A stretch of DNA of 64,000 nucleotides from positions 434,001 through 498,000 of the forward strand of contig NZ_BMZQ01000002.1 in the NCBI RefSeq assembly GCF_014652875.1, read 5' to 3'. The position numbers and the translations under genes are program-made. The notes beneath the pieces are model-generated. The model was not told the origin of the DNA, made no database searches, and saw nothing but the letters and a program-made list of their open reading frames with translations. Within the stretch, counting starts at the first letter, position 1; the number at the start of each line of letters is the position of its first letter. The DNA is from Tianweitania populi. Its GTDB lineage: Bacteria > Pseudomonadota > Alphaproteobacteria > Rhizobiales > Rhizobiaceae. Positions 63,276-64,000 of the stretch are shown here, piece after piece.

Positions 63276-64000
63276 ATGAAATCTTTCCTTCTAGGCCTGC
63301 TGACCGCAACCGCGCTGAGCGTTCCTGCGCTTGCGCAGGAAGAGATTGCGCCGGCGCTGATGTTTGATCTCGGCGGCAAGTTCGACAAGTCCTTCAACGA
63401 AGCGTCCTATCATGGCGCCGAGAAGTTCAAGGGCGAAACCGGCATCAACTATGTCGAGTTCGAGATCTCCAACGAAGCGCAGCGCGAGCAGGCTGTGCGC
63501 CGCTTCGCCGAAGATGGCCGCAACCCGATCATGGCGATCGGCTTTGCCTGGACCTCAACCCTCGAGGCTATCGCGCCCGAGTTCCCGGAGGTCAATTTCG
63601 CCATCATCGATTCCGTGGTGGACGCACCAAACGTGCAGTCGATCGTCTACAAGGAACAGGAAGGCTCCTACCTCGTCGGCATCATGGCCGCGCAGGCGTC
63701 CCAGTCCAAGAAGGTCGGCTTCGTCGGCGGCATGGACATTCCGCTGATCCGCAAATTCGATTGCGGCTTCGTGGGCGGCGCCAAGGCTGCGGGCGCCACT
63801 GAAGTGATCCAGAACTATACCGGCGACACGCCGGCTGCCTGGAACGATCCGACCAAGGGAGGCGAAATCGCCAAGTCGCAGATCGGTCAGGGCGCCGACG
63901 TGATCTATCATGCGGCCGGCGGCACCGGCATCGGCGTGCTGCAGGCGGTAGCGGATGCCGGCAAGCTCGGCATCGGCGTCGATTCCAACCAGAACATGCT
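63276..64000 (+). CDS. BMP-family ABC transporter substrate-binding protein (3' end outside window)
   Basis: The frame runs to the right edge. About 241 residues are visible. The signal peptide MKSFLLGLLTATALSVPALAQ is clear, then FDLGGKFDKSFNEASYHGAEKF matches the start of the BMP domain (PnrA-like), with the ligand-binding MFDLGGKFDKSFNE stretch and the downstream GFVGGMDIPLIRKFDCGF. Members bind purine or other nucleosides. In this window a nucleoside hydrolase and ribokinase would allow use of imported nucleosides. The transporter genes should follow outside the window. Confidence 0.9.
   Translation, partial: MKSFLLGLLTATALSVPALAQEEIAPALMFDLGGKFDKSFNEASYHGAEKFKGETGINYVEFEISNEAQREQAVRRFAEDGRNPIMAIGFAWTSTLEAIAPEFPEVNFAIIDSVVDAPNVQSIVYKEQEGSYLVGIMAAQASQSKKVGFVGGMDIPLIRKFDCGFVGGAKAAGATEVIQNYTGDTPAAWNDPTKGGEIAKSQIGQGADVIYHAAGGTGIGVLQAVADAGKLGIGVDSNQNM

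Overview
The window is chromosomal DNA of an alphaproteobacterium of the order Hyphomicrobiales (Rhizobiales), probably near Rhizobiaceae or Phyllobacteriaceae. The evidence is gene content and order: rpoN-hpf-ptsN beside an lpt cluster, the malic enzyme-mutS-glnD-murJ-trpS-universal stress protein-NifU-like run, an ornithine-lipid acyltransferase (olsB), the ActS/ActR (RegB/RegA) redox pair, mmcB, an Irr-type iron control element, an EcfG-type stress promoter and rhizobial palindromic repeats. Base composition is GC-rich throughout. I see no transposase, phage gene or CRISPR array. The content is mostly ordinary core genome, with one compact accessory-looking iron region.

Layout. 1-9.2 kb: small membrane and transport genes, a DUF892 stress protein under an EcfG-like promoter, cysK facing away from ribokinase, an L,D-transpeptidase, an HxlR/quinone-oxidoreductase divergent pair, a nucleoside hydrolase, and a small heat-shock gene behind a ROSE-like RNA thermometer. 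9.2-14.5 kb, minus strand: lptC-lptA-lptB-rpoN-hpf-ptsN (LPS transport, sigma-54, ribosome hibernation, nitrogen PTS). 14.8-20.1 kb, plus strand: sppA, ihfB, lapA-like, ornithine cyclodeaminase-like, two RNA methyltransferases and lspA, the last three with overlapping stop and start codons. 20.2-25 kb: a hybrid histidine kinase, olsB, a half-size DMT transporter and an exo/endonuclease-phosphatase family membrane protein. 25-43.3 kb: malic enzyme, mutS, a second HxlR/SDR divergent pair, a short Hsp70, glnD, murJ, a YeeE/YedE sulfur transporter, trpS, a USP, a NifU-like protein, a repeat cluster, an L,D-transpeptidase and a CueR-type regulator. 43.4-48.5 kb: mmcB, actR/actS and hrpB.

48.5-55.3 kb is the most interesting block: seven minus-strand genes in a row (Cys-rich unknown, imelysin, bacterioferritin-associated ferredoxin, bacterioferritin, di-haem DUF1111 protein, second imelysin, Tat-exported DUF1513), headed by a sigma-70-like promoter and a perfect 17-bp Irr box. 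It looks like a periplasm-to-cytoplasm iron acquisition and storage module, with bfd-bfr inserted inside a known imelysin/DUF1111/DUF1513 cluster.

55.4-64 kb: a lipoprotein D,D-carboxypeptidase, a PCu(A)C copper chaperone with a His/Met-rich tail, a DUF2946 protein, an aldose epimerase, a 1-Cys peroxiredoxin, coaBC, tRNA-Ser(GGA), msrA and a BMP-family binding protein cut by the window end. Translation starts were chosen by ribosome binding site and family length; where they are uncertain this is stated.
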